64,000 nt of DNA from Rhizobium rosettiformans W3. GTDB taxonomy: Bacteria > Pseudomonadota > Alphaproteobacteria > Rhizobiales > Rhizobiaceae. The stretch's first letter is position 1. Each line of letters opens with the position of its first letter. This document shows positions 16,456 to 24,085 of this stretch, piece after piece. The notes under the pieces are model-generated. The model was not told the origin of the DNA, made no database searches, and saw only the letters and a list, made by a program, of their open reading frames with translations. Made by a program: the position numbers and the translations under genes. The DNA lies in NCBI RefSeq assembly GCF_004912135.1, contig NZ_STGU01000001.1, positions 124,001 to 188,000 of the forward strand, written 5' to 3'.

Positions 16456-17577
16456 TCAGGTGGCGGCGCCCTCCTTGAACCACTCGCCAAGCTTCTGACG
16501 CAGGGCGAAGATGCGCTGGCTGATGATGCGAACGGAGACGGGAGAACCGGCGGCTTCACTACCGAGCTCGGTGTTCGGCTCGATCAGGGCGCGCATCTCG
16601 CCCTCGTTGCCCACGGCGGTCAGGGCTTCCGCGTTCTGAGCGAGGCTGCCGAAGATGACCTTGCCGTCGGAGAAGCGGAGCTCGGCGATGTCGCCGGAAA
16701 CCAGCTGCTTGGCCTGCTCGGCCGAGACGACGGCCTGAACAACCGGGGTTGCGGTTTCATCGACGACCTCGACGATCGGGTCGCCCGCCATGACGGTCGA
16801 ACCTTCGCCAGCGCGCGTCGGAAGGATACGGCAGTCGCAGGGCATGTTGACGCTGAGCGTTGTGCCAGAGACCGATTGCAGGGTGTAGAGGACTTCGCCG
16901 CGGGTCGCGCCGAGATCGAGATAGGAGATCTGGCCGCTGGCAATGGCGCGCAGCGGCTGCCCGCCGGCGGAGAGCACTGCGAGCTGCTTCACTTCCTTGG
17001 AGAAAACGCGCTCGTAGATGAGGTTTGCCGCAATACCGGCCAGCGCGAGGCTGACGGCGACCGTCGCCACCGTCTTCAGGCCGCGGCCCACCAGTCCGCC
17101 GATGCTTGCCTGGCCGGCCTGCTTCTTGCCGCCAGACACGGCTACCCGTTCGCGCAGGCTGATGATGCCGTCGACGGAGGTGATGTCGCCTGCGATGTAG
17201 CTATTCAGCAGATAGCGCAGGGTCGGCAGGTGCTCGCCCGTCGGCTCCAGAAAGTCGAGGCGCAATTCACCGGTTTCCGCATGGGTCCGGCTGACACGCA
17301 CGTCCACCTGCAGGGAGATCGTGTAGCCGTCGAAGTCGAAGCGCAGGACGGCAATCCGTTCCTTGCCTTCCAGTTCCGGGCCGGCGAGGCCGGAGACATT
17401 GGCCGATACCAGCGAGAGGCTTCGACCGGTGAACTGGCGACCATCGATGACCGCGATGAAGGGAATGTTCGTCTTGGGGTGCTCGGTGCCGCTGTCCAGC
17501 AGGATCGGAAAGGTTTCTGCCTGTCCGGTGTAGCCCTGGGAAGCGGTGTCGCGTGCGGCCTTCGTTTCGATGTCCAT
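16456..17577 (-). CDS. alg44: Alg44-like polymerisation co-factor with degenerate PilZ domain
   Basis: This 373-residue protein has an N-terminal PilZ-type domain (about 15-115), one membrane helix (about 152-172) and a periplasmic HlyD-like domain. The latter has the Alg44-typical PCDCRIL segment and AGDPIVEVV. Pseudomonas Alg44 binds c-di-GMP through RxxxR and DxSxxG. Here the aligned positions read T-E-H-P-K and LVSANV: the first Arg, the Asp and the Gly are lost, one Arg becomes Lys, and only the Ser is kept. The protein must still pair with Alg8 to make polymer. The ATG at 17577 is supported by GAAGGA eight bases upstream. Confidence 0.88.
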   Translation of the reverse strand: MDIETKAARDTASQGYTGQAETFPILLDSGTEHPKTNIPFIAVIDGRQFTGRSLSLVSANVSGLAGPELEGKERIAVLRFDFDGYTISLQVDVRVSRTHAETGELRLDFLEPTGEHLPTLRYLLNSYIAGDITSVDGIISLRERVAVSGGKKQAGQASIGGLVGRGLKTVATVAVSLALAGIAANLIYERVFSKEVKQLAVLSAGGQPLRAIASGQISYLDLGATRGEVLYTLQSVSGTTLSVNMPCDCRILPTRAGEGSTVMAGDPIVEVVDETATPVVQAVVSAEQAKQLVSGDIAELRFSDGKVIFGSLAQNAEALTAVGNEGEMRALIEPNTELGSEAAGSPVSVRIISQRIFALRQKLGEWFKEGAAT

Positions 17578-17596
17578 GGTTACAGTCCTTCGGGAG

Positions 17597-19072
17597 TTAG
17601 ATGATGTTGCCGACATAGGCCACGCCGAGGATGAGCCATCCGAGCGCGAGGCAGTGCATGTAGGTGGAGCTCATGGCGCGCCAGCGCTGGCCGAGGGGAA
17701 TGGCTCGGGCGGATCCGGAACCCGACTGGCGGGTCCATCTCTGGCGGTCGAGGCGGAAAAGGATGAAGCTTTTGACGATCGCGCCGCCGACCTGGCTGAA
17801 GTAGAGCAGGAAGGGATAGGTGATCGGGAAGCTCTTGCCGCGGAAGGTCATGATGACCGTGCAGAAGAGGTAGCGGGTGAACATGACCCAGGCGAGATAG
17901 ATCGGCAGGATCCAAGGGCTGACGAAGAAGGCTGCGAGCAGGATGCTCGCGGGGCCGGCCAGCGTCGTCCAGATGGAGAGTGCCTGATCGAGGATCGACC
18001 ACCAGGTGAAGTAGCCGATGCGGGAGGCGGGGAGCGCCAGCGCGCGGGCATTGGTGCGCAGCATGTTGCCGAACCAGCGGGTCATCAGCGTCGTGGCGGA
18101 TTCGAAGAAGCCGTCCTTGGGCTGGGTCTCGATCGACAGCGTGCAGAGATCCGGCAGGTAGAGCATCTTGTAGCCGCGCTGCAGAAGCCAGTACCAGGTG
18201 GACTTGTCGTCGCCGGTCAGGAAGTGGACGCGGCCAAGGCGCCAGTGATCGATGAAGTCGTTGCGGACGAGGTCGACGAAGCCGGGATCGGTCGCGAGGC
18301 TGGCGCGGAAGATCGACATGCGACCGGTCAGCGTGAGCACACGTCCGCCCAAAGACATCGACGACATCATCACATGGCGCTGCGAGAAGCGCAGGTCGAA
18401 CCAGTCGCGGAACAGCTTGCCACCCTGGGTGTCGCTGAGTTCATCGGTGGTCACGGCGCCGACCGACGGATCGGTGAAAAAGGGAATGCTGCGGTCGACG
18501 ACATCATGGGGGACGCAGCTGTCGCCGTCGACGAAGACCACGATGTCGTTGCGGCCGGGGTTCAGTCTCGCGATCGAGCGCAGCGAGGTGGCGAGCGCAT
18601 CGCGTTTGCCGGTTCCGGCGATCTTGTCGATCTTTAGGCCGACCATCGCTTCACGGCCGGGATGATGCAGGGCAACGGATGCCATGACGCGGCGGATCAA
18701 GCGGGCATCGGCTTCGTCGACGATCGAAGCGACGATTGTGGCACCACCAGTTGCCCTGAAGGCGGCCTCGAAGATCGAGCGATAGACGCGGGTCGAGATT
18801 TCAGGGGCGATCTTGTAGGTCGTGACCAGAAAGTAAGCGTGGTCCTTGAGACCCCGGGCCGTGTAGGCCTCGGCGGCGAGATGGCGCCGCCGAGGATAGG
18901 CGAAGTTGAGGAAATAGGCGGCCCGCGCCAGGTTGATCCCGGCCCAGGCATAACGCCAGGCGCCAATCAGACCGACGGTGATCAGGGTGCCGGAAACCGC
19001 CGAAACGGTCGGGTGTGGCACGCTGAGCGCCAGGATCGTCATGGAAAGGATGTAGATGACGTGGGCCAGCAT
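17597..19072 (-). CDS. alg8: Alg8-like membrane glycosyltransferase (polymannuronate synthase)
   Basis: This 491-residue family-2 glycosyltransferase polymerises GDP-mannuronate at the inner membrane. Two membrane helices precede the catalytic domain and several follow it (about 350-400 and 470-490). Catalytic signatures are intact: VDGDS (Asp182, Asp184), TGDDKSTW (Asp288, Asp289) and TRWFGN (Arg332, Trp333). The length is very close to Pseudomonas Alg8 (494). The ATG at 19072 has AAGGAG seven bases upstream, and that site overlaps the algD stop codon. It lies between algD and alg44 exactly as in Pseudomonas. Confidence 0.95.
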   Translation of the reverse strand: MLAHVIYILSMTILALSVPHPTVSAVSGTLITVGLIGAWRYAWAGINLARAAYFLNFAYPRRRHLAAEAYTARGLKDHAYFLVTTYKIAPEISTRVYRSIFEAAFRATGGATIVASIVDEADARLIRRVMASVALHHPGREAMVGLKIDKIAGTGKRDALATSLRSIARLNPGRNDIVVFVDGDSCVPHDVVDRSIPFFTDPSVGAVTTDELSDTQGGKLFRDWFDLRFSQRHVMMSSMSLGGRVLTLTGRMSIFRASLATDPGFVDLVRNDFIDHWRLGRVHFLTGDDKSTWYWLLQRGYKMLYLPDLCTLSIETQPKDGFFESATTLMTRWFGNMLRTNARALALPASRIGYFTWWSILDQALSIWTTLAGPASILLAAFFVSPWILPIYLAWVMFTRYLFCTVIMTFRGKSFPITYPFLLYFSQVGGAIVKSFILFRLDRQRWTRQSGSGSARAIPLGQRWRAMSSTYMHCLALGWLILGVAYVGNII

Positions 19073-19083
19073 CTTTTCGCTCC

Positions 19084-20403
19084 TTACCAGCAAATGCCCT
19101 GGTAGGTGCCGGACGAGCGGATGTCCGGCCGGATGCGCAGGAGGTCGACCATTGGGATCTTGTCGCTCGACTGGTCGAGGACCGGCATGGCTTCGGCATA
19201 GTGGTTGCCGACAAGGATGACGTCCGAAGTGTCGATCAGGTCACCGAGCTCGCCGACGAGGCGGTTCTTCAGGTCGATCGCGGTGTCATTGCCGCGACCG
19301 GCACCGCTCATGCCCTCCGCGTAAGCCTGCTGCACGAAGGGGTCGTAGATCTTCAGATCATAACCCTTGGCGATCAGGCGCGAGGCAAGGCTTGCGAGCG
19401 GGCTTTCGCGCAGATCGTCGGTGCCGGTCTTGAAGCTGATGCCCACCATGCCGACGGTCTGGCCGCCCATCTGCGAGACCATGGTCTCGGCGCGATCGAT
19501 CTGGGCTTCGTTCGCCTCGAGGACAGCATCCAGGAGAGCGCTCTCGACATGGGCTTCCTTCGCGAGGTGACGGAGAGCCCGCACATCCTTCGGCAGGCAG
19601 GAGCCTCCAAAGGCAAAGCCGGGACGCATGAAGTAGGGGGAGATGTTGACCTTCAGATCCGAGCACAGGATCTTCATCACCTGCTGGCCGTCAACGCCGC
19701 AGGCCTTGGCGATGTTGCCGATCTCGTTGGCGAAGGTGACCTTGACCGCGCGCCAGGAGTTGCTGGTGTATTTGATCATTTCGGCCGTCGCGAGCGGCAC
19801 CGAATGGCAGACGCAGGGGAGACCGGCATTGATCTCGTGCAGGATCTTGTCGGTCGTCTCGTCGATCGCGCCGAAGACGATCAGCCCCGGATCGTAGTAA
19901 TCTTCGATCGCGGTGCTCTCGCGCAGGAATTCCGGATAGTAGCCGACGCCGAAGTCCGTGCCGGCGATGAGGCCGGTTGCTGCTTCCAGCGCCGGGATGC
20001 AGACCTTGTCCATGGTGCCCGGCACGATGGTCGAACGCACGACCACCGAGTGGAAGGCCTGCTTGCGGGCAATCGCTTCGCCAATCGCCTCGCAGGCTTT
20101 GACGACATAGGTCAGGCCGACCGAACCGTCGGGTGCGCTGGGGGTGCCGACGCAGACGAAAGAGAGGTCGGTGGCGGCGATGGCTTCATCGATGTCGAGC
20201 GTGGCGCGCAGGCTGCCATTCGCCACTGTAACTTCGATGAGAGGCTCCAGGCCCTTCTCGACGATGGGTGTCTTGCCGCGGTTGATCGTGTCGACCTTCG
20301 CGGGATCGATGTCGACGGCCACCACTTCATGTCCGTCTTTTGCAAGGCATGCCGCGGCGACTACGCCGACATAACCAATCCCGAATACACTGATCCTAGC
20401 CAT
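19084..20403 (-). CDS. algD: GDP-mannose 6-dehydrogenase
   Basis: This 439-residue enzyme oxidises GDP-mannose to GDP-mannuronate in two NAD-dependent steps, the committed step to alginate. Visible features are the NAD fold FGIGYVGVVAAACLAKDGHEV (7-27), the FANEIGNIAKACGVDG helix, and the catalytic Cys269 in FAFGGSCLPKDVRAL. The C-terminus ends GICW, as in Pseudomonas AlgD. These features separate it from UDP-glucose dehydrogenases. It is the first gene of the operon; the 244 bases upstream hold candidate regulatory repeats. Confidence 0.96.
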   Translation of the reverse strand: MARISVFGIGYVGVVAAACLAKDGHEVVAVDIDPAKVDTINRGKTPIVEKGLEPLIEVTVANGSLRATLDIDEAIAATDLSFVCVGTPSAPDGSVGLTYVVKACEAIGEAIARKQAFHSVVVRSTIVPGTMDKVCIPALEAATGLIAGTDFGVGYYPEFLRESTAIEDYYDPGLIVFGAIDETTDKILHEINAGLPCVCHSVPLATAEMIKYTSNSWRAVKVTFANEIGNIAKACGVDGQQVMKILCSDLKVNISPYFMRPGFAFGGSCLPKDVRALRHLAKEAHVESALLDAVLEANEAQIDRAETMVSQMGGQTVGMVGISFKTGTDDLRESPLASLASRLIAKGYDLKIYDPFVQQAYAEGMSGAGRGNDTAIDLKNRLVGELGDLIDTSDVILVGNHYAEAMPVLDQSSDKIPMVDLLRIRPDIRSSGTYQGICW

Positions 20404-20594
20404 ATGCTGCCCTCTACCTGGCGGCGCGACCCGCTCAGGGCCAGCCGTTCGTTAACATCTGTTAATCTCGGCTGTAGGATTGGCAGTATTGCACCTGCGA
20501 ACAAAGTCAGGAAAATCGGACGCTTGTCAGGAATATCCTTACCTGTTTGGGATAGTTTGTTCAGAATATGTCAGTAATCATAAAGCTGCAACGC
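20404..20594 (-). promoter_or_regulatory. algD operon promoter region with paired direct repeats and a palindrome
   Basis: This stretch precedes the whole polysaccharide operon. It holds the perfect palindrome TTAACA-TC-TGTTAA (20452-20465), about 50 bases before the algD start. It also holds two copies of GTCAGGAAwATC at 20506-20517 and 20526-20537, spaced exactly 20 bases, i.e. two helical turns. These are good candidate sites for an activator or repressor. The LuxR-type regulator encoded just upstream is the obvious candidate. No convincing -35/-10 pair was found. Confidence 0.5.
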
Positions 20595-20625
20595 AAAAAT
20601 GCCGCAATCAAGAAGATGCGGCATT
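20595..20625 (-). terminator. Rho-independent terminator after the LuxR-type regulator gene
   Basis: Read on the minus strand, AATGCCGCA pairs with TGCGGCATT around a ten-base loop and is followed directly by a T-run (20599-20595). It sits 23 bases past the regulator's stop codon. It should separate that gene from the alginate-type operon, which then needs its own promoter. Confidence 0.75.
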
Positions 20626-20647
20626 CCAGTTTTGACTTGTTGTATTC

Positions 20648-21292
20648 TTAGTGCTGCAGCCAGCCTACACTAATTGCGTAATTCACGATATCGGATCTTG
20701 TTCTCAGATCCAGTTTTTTTATGGCTCTGTACTTGTAGGTTTCCACAGTTTTGGCGCTGAGTTGAATATCGGCGGCGATCTCTTTCATCGCCTTGCCGAG
20801 AGCCACGTGTCGCAGCACGAATTCTTCCTTTGTGGACAGCTTTCGCTGATCGACTTCGCAGGGCTGAAGCGACCGTTCAGACAGCGCAAGCACGGTTTCG
20901 TCAATCACGACATCCCCGGCATGGACACTCTTGATCGCCCGCAAAAGGCGTGGGCTCGCCACCGTTTTGGTCACCACGCCACTATAGCCGCGGTTGATAT
21001 ACGTCTCGCCCGACCGGGTTTCACGCGCATCGCAGTAAGCGATCAGCTTTGCGCCGGCGCGCAGCTCATGCAGTTCAAGTCCACACTCAGCCAGCGTGCG
21101 ATCCAGAAAATTGGGATCCGCGACGATCACATCTGGCTCCAGGCGCTTGATCGCCTCGCACAACTCCTGGTCGCGTTGAGCAAGCAGGATCGCATGCAGT
21201 TGCCGGGTCGAGTTGATCAGGAAGTTCAACCCATCCACCAGGACGGGATTGTCGTCGAGAACAAGCACCCTGATCTTGCTAGTGTAATCCAT
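20648..21292 (-). CDS. Orphan LuxR/FixJ-type response regulator upstream of algD
   Basis: This 214-residue protein has an N-terminal receiver domain and a C-terminal LuxR helix-turn-helix. In the receiver, the acidic pair Asp13-Asp14 lies in VLVLDDNP, the likely phosphoryl-accepting Asp59 in VIVADPN, and a Lys in VVTKTV. The C-terminal domain reads LSTKEEFVLRHVALGKAMKEIAADIQLSAKTVETYKYRAIKKL. The ATG at 21292 has GGAG before it; the frame extends to 21322 without better support. No histidine kinase gene is adjacent. Its place upstream of algD on the same strand suggests that it controls the polysaccharide operon, by inference. Confidence 0.88.
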   Translation of the reverse strand: MDYTSKIRVLVLDDNPVLVDGLNFLINSTRQLHAILLAQRDQELCEAIKRLEPDVIVADPNFLDRTLAECGLELHELRAGAKLIAYCDARETRSGETYINRGYSGVVTKTVASPRLLRAIKSVHAGDVVIDETVLALSERSLQPCEVDQRKLSTKEEFVLRHVALGKAMKEIAADIQLSAKTVETYKYRAIKKLDLRTRSDIVNYAISVGWLQH

Positions 21293-21856
21293 TGCAGCTC
21301 CAATCTTTCGACAACGCCACAAAACCCCTCTCCGGTCACGACCGGTTGAACAAGTCTCACTTTCCTAGCCAGTGCCTCGAATGGTCCGGGAGAACGTCTG
21401 AGGTGTCAAGATGTTGCAGTGCCGCGAAAATCTTAGACAAATTGTTGGCCTGCAAAATCGTGGTCAGTCGGCGGTTGTCACTTGGTCAAAAATATATCGT
21501 TGATTATCAGTTATTTGATGGGCTGATACACGTGTTATCAAGTGGTTGCGGACGAGACCATTTCAATTTTGCGCTGCAGAAAACTGTCGATTTTTGGGGC
21601 ACTCGGCGTCCTTTCAATAGGCTCTTTATAAGGAATGACAGATGAGAAATTTACTCTTTTGGGCTGCTGGGCGACGCTCAATTCGGGCGAGAATGTGGCG
21701 GTTTCGGCCGCGGTGCTGCGTTGTTTTGTCATCCCCGAAATCACAGATCATTGTTCCTCATCACTGCTTCTGACGGAATCGTGATTTGAGGAAGGCTAAA
21801 GAGGCTATCGGGCAAAATTGCAGCAGCGACATGAATGTCGCAAAACGGCGACCACG
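21293..21856. other. AT-rich intergenic region without a convincing gene
   Basis: About 560 bases separate the regulator gene from the terminator of the ParA gene. Short frames exist on both strands, but none has a ribosome site, a recognisable domain or normal codon bias. Composition is clearly more AT-rich than the surrounding genes. An inverted repeat TGATA-N7-TATCA around CACGTG lies at 21524-21540. It probably holds the regulator's promoter and may hold a small RNA, which cannot be judged by eye. Confidence 0.5.
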
Positions 21857-21894
21857 CAAAAGGAGGCGAGGCGCCGAATTGCGCCTCGCCTCCT
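21857..21894 (-). terminator. Strong rho-independent terminator after the ParA gene
   Basis: The 14-base arms AGGAGGCGAGGCGC (21861-21874) and GCGCCTCGCCTCCT (21881-21894) are perfectly complementary around a six-base loop. On the minus strand the stem is followed by TTTT (21860-21857). It lies 37 bases past the parA-like stop codon. Confidence 0.85.
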
Positions 21895-21930
21895 CATGAA
21901 TTTGTTCATGCAAAAGTTGTGACTGGGTGC

Positions 21931-22656
21931 TCAGGCTGCCGTCTCAAGCACCGGCGCTCCGCGCGTCGCGGAATAGGCCGGAGGTTGTGCTGCTCCAGGC
22001 GTCACGACCGACATCACATCGTTCACGAAGGCCTGAGCATTCGCAATGGCCTTCTCTCCGCTTCCGGTCTGTGCGCTTTCAAGCTTTCGAAGCGGTCTGT
22101 TCAGATCGAACATTTCACGGAAAGCAGCCCGCTCTGCGATCGGTGTGTCGAGCACGCTGATCTGCTGTTCGTGCAACAGGCGCTGGACGGCCTGCATGGA
22201 GCGGGTCGTGATCGCAGGATTGACGCGGGACAGGACGACGGAATGGGGAATGCGGATTCCGGCCTTGCGGTCGAGATAGCGCAGCAGGTCGAGCACCTGG
22301 GCTCCGCCCTGGGCATCCATGCTCGAGCCCTGGATCGGGATCAGGACATGGTCGGACAGGCCGACGGCTGATGCCAGAAGGGGAGACTGAATGCCCGGAA
22401 GGTCGACGATAACGAAATCCCACTGGCTCCGGCGTTCATGCACGATCCTCTGCAGCGTCGGAGCGGAGACATAGGTCTCAACGGAGAGCCTCGGCATCAA
22501 TGCAGCGCTTTCGTACCACTTCGAGAACCACCGCTGAGGATCGGCGTCAATGACACAAACTCGGTAGTTGCGGTGCAGGAGTTCGGTGGTCAGAAGAAGA
22601 GCCGCAGTCGTCTTTCCTGCGCCGCCCTTCGTATTCGCGAAGGTGATCACTGCCAT
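21931..22656 (-). CDS. Orphan ParA/VirC1-like partition ATPase
   Basis: This 241-residue P-loop ATPase has a deviant Walker A (ANTKGGAGKTT, about 7-17), Walker A' VCVIDADPQR and Walker B FVIVDLPG. VirC1 and plasmid ParA proteins share this pattern, including the KGGAGKTT form. No parB-like gene or centromere repeat is adjacent, so it is an orphan. Such ATPases can position protein complexes or DNA at the cell pole. It lies upstream of the alginate-type operon and its regulator but has its own terminator. The ATG at 22656 has AGGAA before it. Confidence 0.85.
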   Translation of the reverse strand: MAVITFANTKGGAGKTTAALLLTTELLHRNYRVCVIDADPQRWFSKWYESAALMPRLSVETYVSAPTLQRIVHERRSQWDFVIVDLPGIQSPLLASAVGLSDHVLIPIQGSSMDAQGGAQVLDLLRYLDRKAGIRIPHSVVLSRVNPAITTRSMQAVQRLLHEQQISVLDTPIAERAAFREMFDLNRPLRKLESAQTGSGEKAIANAQAFVNDVMSVVTPGAAQPPAYSATRGAPVLETAA

Positions 22657-23018
22657 TGGGTATTCCTGTCTCGAATAGCGGGAGCCGGAATCGCTCATGC
22701 GGAGGCACAGCCATCGTGCATCGGGAAATATAAAGAAAACTGGTTAACAGAAAATTACGAGATTTAGGGAGGCAATGCTGCAGCCCCTGATTTTCAGGGC
22801 TTTCTCCCTATTCACCTTCGCCTATACTCGGCTTGTTGCGCCTGCTCATGTTAACCTTCGGTCCGCAGGCTGCACGTGCAAGTCCGTAGAAGTTGAGTTG
22901 CGTTCTATGCTGCAGTGCACAACATATAATAGTACTTTTGGACTTTACAGGTCTCGAACCTTTGCCTATGCATAATGCCAGACACCGTGGAGGCGGTGTC
23001 TTTTCAAGGGAGGACATC
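22657..23018. promoter_or_regulatory. Divergent promoter region with a leader hairpin before ytfQ
   Basis: The 362 bases between the ParA and ytfQ genes hold no supported gene. Close to ytfQ lies GACACCG-TGGAGG-CGGTGTC (22981-23000) followed by TTTTC, a small terminator-like hairpin. It comes just before the ribosome site AGGGAGG (23007-23013). It would sit in the 5' leader and could act as an attenuator or an RNA-protecting stem. The upstream part is AT-rich and should contain both promoters. Confidence 0.5.
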
Positions 23019-23981
23019 ATGACATTTCTTCGCAAGCTTGCGCTCAGCGCAAGCGTGATCGCACTCGGCTGCTCGTCTGCTCTCGCTGCGGACCTGACCG
23101 TCGGCTTCTCGCAGATCGGTTCCGAATCGGGCTGGCGCGCTGCAGAAACATCCGTCACCAAGCTCGAAGCCGAAAAGCGCGGCATCGATCTGAAGTTCGC
23201 CGATGCGCAGCAGAAGCAGGAAAACCAGATCAAGGCCATCCGCGGCTTCATCGCCCAGGGTGTTGACGCCATCCTCGTCGCTCCGGTTGTCGCAACCGGC
23301 TGGGAAGACGTTCTGACGGAAGCCAAGGAAGCCGAAATTCCGGTCATCCTGCTCGACCGCGGCGTTGACGCTCCGCAGGATCTTTACCTCACCTCGGTCG
23401 CTTCCGACCAGGTCAAGGAAGGCCGCGTTGCCGGCGAATGGCTCGTGAACACCGTCGGCGACAAGCCGTGCAAGGTGGTCGAGCTTCAGGGCACTGTTGG
23501 TTCTACGCCTGCCATCAACCGCAAGAAGGGCTTCGAAGAAGCCATTGCCGGCAAGTCCAACATCACGATCGCCCGCAGCCAGACCGGCGACTTCACCCGC
23601 GCCAAGGGCAAGGAAGTCATGGAAGGCTTCTTGAAGGCTGAAAACGGTGGCAAGGACATCTGCGCGATGTATGCCCATAACGACGATATGGCCGTTGGCG
23701 CCATCCAGGCGATCAAGGACGCCGGTCTGAAGCCGGGCACCGACATTCTCGTCGTCTCGATCGACGCTGTTCCGGATATCTTCGCCGCCATGGTTGCCGG
23801 CGAAGCCAATGCGACCGTGGAACTGACCCCGAACATGGCAGGCCCGGCCTTCGATGCGCTCGAAGCCTACCTGAAGGACGGCACGCAGCCGGAGAAGTTC
23901 ATCATCACGGAATCCAAGCTCTACACGCCTGCGGACAACCCGCAGGGCGAGTATGACAACCGCAAGGGCCTCGGTTACTAA
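23019..23981 (+). CDS. ytfQ: Galactofuranose-type ABC importer, periplasmic binding protein
   Basis: This 320-residue protein has a signal peptide (to about SSALAA, residue 22) and the type I periplasmic binding fold. The mature part is very close to E. coli YtfQ, with TVGFSQIGSESGWRAAET, FADAQQKQENQIKAIRGFI and APVVATGW. YtfQ binds D-galactofuranose; the same substrate is likely but not certain. The ATG at 23019 has AGGGAGG five bases upstream; the frame's earlier ATGs lack support. It starts an operon with ytfR, ytfT, yjfF and a GntR regulator. Confidence 0.92.
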   Translation: MTFLRKLALSASVIALGCSSALAADLTVGFSQIGSESGWRAAETSVTKLEAEKRGIDLKFADAQQKQENQIKAIRGFIAQGVDAILVAPVVATGWEDVLTEAKEAEIPVILLDRGVDAPQDLYLTSVASDQVKEGRVAGEWLVNTVGDKPCKVVELQGTVGSTPAINRKKGFEEAIAGKSNITIARSQTGDFTRAKGKEVMEGFLKAENGGKDICAMYAHNDDMAVGAIQAIKDAGLKPGTDILVVSIDAVPDIFAAMVAGEANATVELTPNMAGPAFDALEAYLKDGTQPEKFIITESKLYTPADNPQGEYDNRKGLGY

Positions 23982-23998
23982 GGTAACCCTCCCGGCAG

Positions 23999-24026
23999 GA
24001 CCCCGCCCTACCCTGGTGGCGGGGTC
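23999..24026 (+). terminator. GC-rich hairpin between ytfQ and ytfR
   Basis: GACCCCGCC (23999-24007) pairs perfectly with GGCGGGGTC (24018-24026). No T-run follows. In binding-protein operons such a stem protects the upstream message and lowers expression of downstream genes. That role is inferred here. Confidence 0.6.
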
Positions 24027-24085
24027 TCTGTCGCTTTCTCCCGGCTTTAATCGGGGATAGCTTCATGGGAGAGGGGGAAGAGGCA

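Noticed and set aside
15197-16498. Long plus-strand open frame (433 residues) opposite algA
   Set aside because: It is the antisense shadow of a clear AlgA gene in GC-rich DNA, with low-complexity composition and no domain or ribosome site. The same applies to the 458-residue frame opposite algD (19201-20577) and the frames opposite the permease genes.
21292-21645. Plus-strand frame of 117 residues in the AT-rich gap
   Set aside because: It begins inside the antisense of the regulator gene, has no ribosome site and shows no recognisable protein pattern.
22775-22975. Short frame upstream of ytfQ
   Set aside because: It has no ribosome site, is Cys- and Ser-rich in a random-looking way, and lies where the promoter is expected.
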